Positions 15,531 to 15,903 of a stretch of DNA of 15,903 nucleotides are shown in pieces. Every line of letters begins with the position of its first letter. The first letter of the stretch is position 1. The position numbers were made by a program, and so were the translations under genes. Under the pieces are notes generated by a model. It was not told the origin of the DNA and made no database searches. It saw nothing but the letters and a program-made list of their open reading frames with translations. Source of the DNA: an uncultured Lachnospiraceae bacterium (lineage in GTDB: Bacteria > Bacillota > Clostridia > Lachnospirales > Lachnospiraceae); NCBI GenBank assembly GCA_910577445.1, contig CAJTMZ010000003.1, positions 64,228 through 80,130 on the forward strand, given 5' to 3'.

Positions 15531-15557
15531 TGTAAACATTCAGTATTGCAGAGTAAA
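15531..15557 (+). promoter_or_regulatory. TGTAAA half-sites between the response regulator and XpaC-like genes
   Basis: TGTAAA at 15531-15536 and AGTAAA at 15552-15557, 21 bp apart, the same spacing as two of the copies near 13317-13343. The 12-mer CAAATTGTAAAC (15526-15537) is identical to 13333-13344. The half-sites flank the -35 of the rightward promoter. Confidence 0.4.
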
Positions 15558-15574
15558 TGCTGTTGTGTGATAAT
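15546..15574 (+). promoter_or_regulatory. Promoter for the XpaC-like gene
   Basis: TTGCAG (15546-15551), 17-bp spacer, GATAAT (15569-15574) preceded by TGT, an extended -10. This is the best promoter match in the window. Transcription would start near 15581, giving a ~58-base leader with a short upstream reading frame. Confidence 0.55.
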
Positions 15575-15610
15575 AAAAACTACAGGAATTTTTTTAGATA
15601 AGGGTTACAA

Positions 15611-15646
15611 ATGAAAATCATCTGCGAGGTTTTAACATATGAGTGA
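15611..15646 (+). other. Possible 11-codon upstream reading frame overlapping the XpaC-like start
   Basis: ATG at 15611 with AAGGG six bases before it (15600-15604) opens an 11-codon frame (MKIICEVLTYE) that ends with TGA at 15644-15646, a few bases past the main ATG at 15639. The ribosome binding site is at least as good as that of the main gene, so translational coupling is possible. No conservation data. Confidence 0.3.
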
Positions 15647-15903
15647 CAGACAAAATTGGTCCGGGCTGGGGGAACAGTTTAAGGGCGCCCTGGCAGAAGC
15701 CCTCCAAAGCGGGGATTTCACACATTTAAACGACCTGGTAGCCGACACTGTGACCAGCACATTAAACGAGGTGGGAATCAGCTTCACCCAGAAGCCCTCT
15801 CCTCCGCCCCCGGAAAGCTTTGATTCCTCCTTAGCTTCTTCAAACGAAAGCGAAGGAAAGGCTTCCAATCCCTTTGATAAGGAAAAACAGCGTCAGCAGA
15901 AAC
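15639..15903 (+). CDS. XpaC-like protein, N-terminal part (cut by window edge)
   Basis: An open frame of 88 codons leaves the window on the right. The N-terminus (MSDRQNWSGLGEQFKGAL, then GDFTHLNDLVADTV) resembles the start of clostridial proteins of the XpaC family ('5-bromo-4-chloroindolyl phosphate hydrolysis' proteins), which in other genomes often precede a TelA-like tellurite-resistance gene. A Pro/Ser-rich and then charged linker follows (about residues 48-88), and membrane helices would be expected beyond the edge. No signal peptide is seen. The biochemical role of the family is not known to me. It is divergent from the OmpR-type operon, with a strong promoter and candidate regulator half-sites in between, so co-regulation is likely. 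GAGG lies eight to nine bases before the ATG. Confidence 0.5.
   Translation, partial: MSDRQNWSGLGEQFKGALAEALQSGDFTHLNDLVADTVTSTLNEVGISFTQKPSPPPPESFDSSLASSNESEGKASNPFDKEKQRQQK

Noticed and set aside
1..15903. CRISPR arrays, tRNA, rRNA, riboswitches, insertion sequences, attachment sites
   Set aside because: Gaps are short and were read on both strands; no spaced long repeats, cloverleaf, transposase or integrase sequence was seen.

Overview
The window looks like chromosome from a low-to-mid-GC Gram-positive gut anaerobe, most likely of the Lachnospiraceae (Clostridia). The signs are strong AGGAGG-type ribosome binding sites, two lipoproteins with lipoboxes, a YesM/YesN-type two-component pair beside a large carbohydrate-binding lipoprotein, an ECF sigma factor overlapping a one-TM anti-sigma-like partner, and very tight gene packing. 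This assignment is inference from gene style, not from a marker gene. No rRNA, tRNA, CRISPR array, insertion sequence or phage gene was seen.

Left part (1-8053) is a glycan-use locus. Three genes run leftward: a carbohydrate ABC-type solute-binding lipoprotein (3315-4955), a cellulase-like clan GH-A hydrolase (2171-3334) and a GH2 beta-mannosidase-like enzyme that runs off the left edge (1-2159). Divergent from them is a YesN-type AraC response regulator (5146-6294) overlapping a YesM-type histidine kinase (6266-8053). Probable model: the kinase senses a sugar-related signal, and the AraC regulator switches on the binding protein and the two glycosidases from the 4956-5145 intergenic region, where two divergent promoters appear to overlap at their -10 elements. 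No ABC permease gene is inside the window.

Middle part (8030-11714): an ECF sigma factor and its membrane anti-sigma-like partner (leftward, 4-bp overlap), a divergent membrane acyltransferase-3 protein (10076-11059), and a leftward iron-sulfur flavoprotein-like gene (11052-11714). Both convergent junctions here overlap by a few bases, so there is no room for conventional terminators between the gene ends.

Right part (11792-15903): a leftward OmpR-type response regulator (14752-15462) and HAMP histidine kinase (13371-14750), then a lipoprotein (11792-13252) whose C-terminal end resembles the YycI-type regulators of WalK. Upstream of the lipoprotein gene lies a repeat TGTAAA-N5-TGTAAA with a third copy 21 bp away, the pattern expected for a WalR/PhoP-like regulator. 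A matching half-site lies between the regulator gene and a divergent gene (15639 onward, cut by the right edge) that resembles the XpaC family. Together these suggest a cell-envelope signalling module that may control itself, its lipoprotein and the XpaC-like gene.

Every gap between genes is shorter than 300 bp; the larger ones (4956-5145, 9877-10075, 13253-13370, 15463-15638) are described by their regulatory sites.
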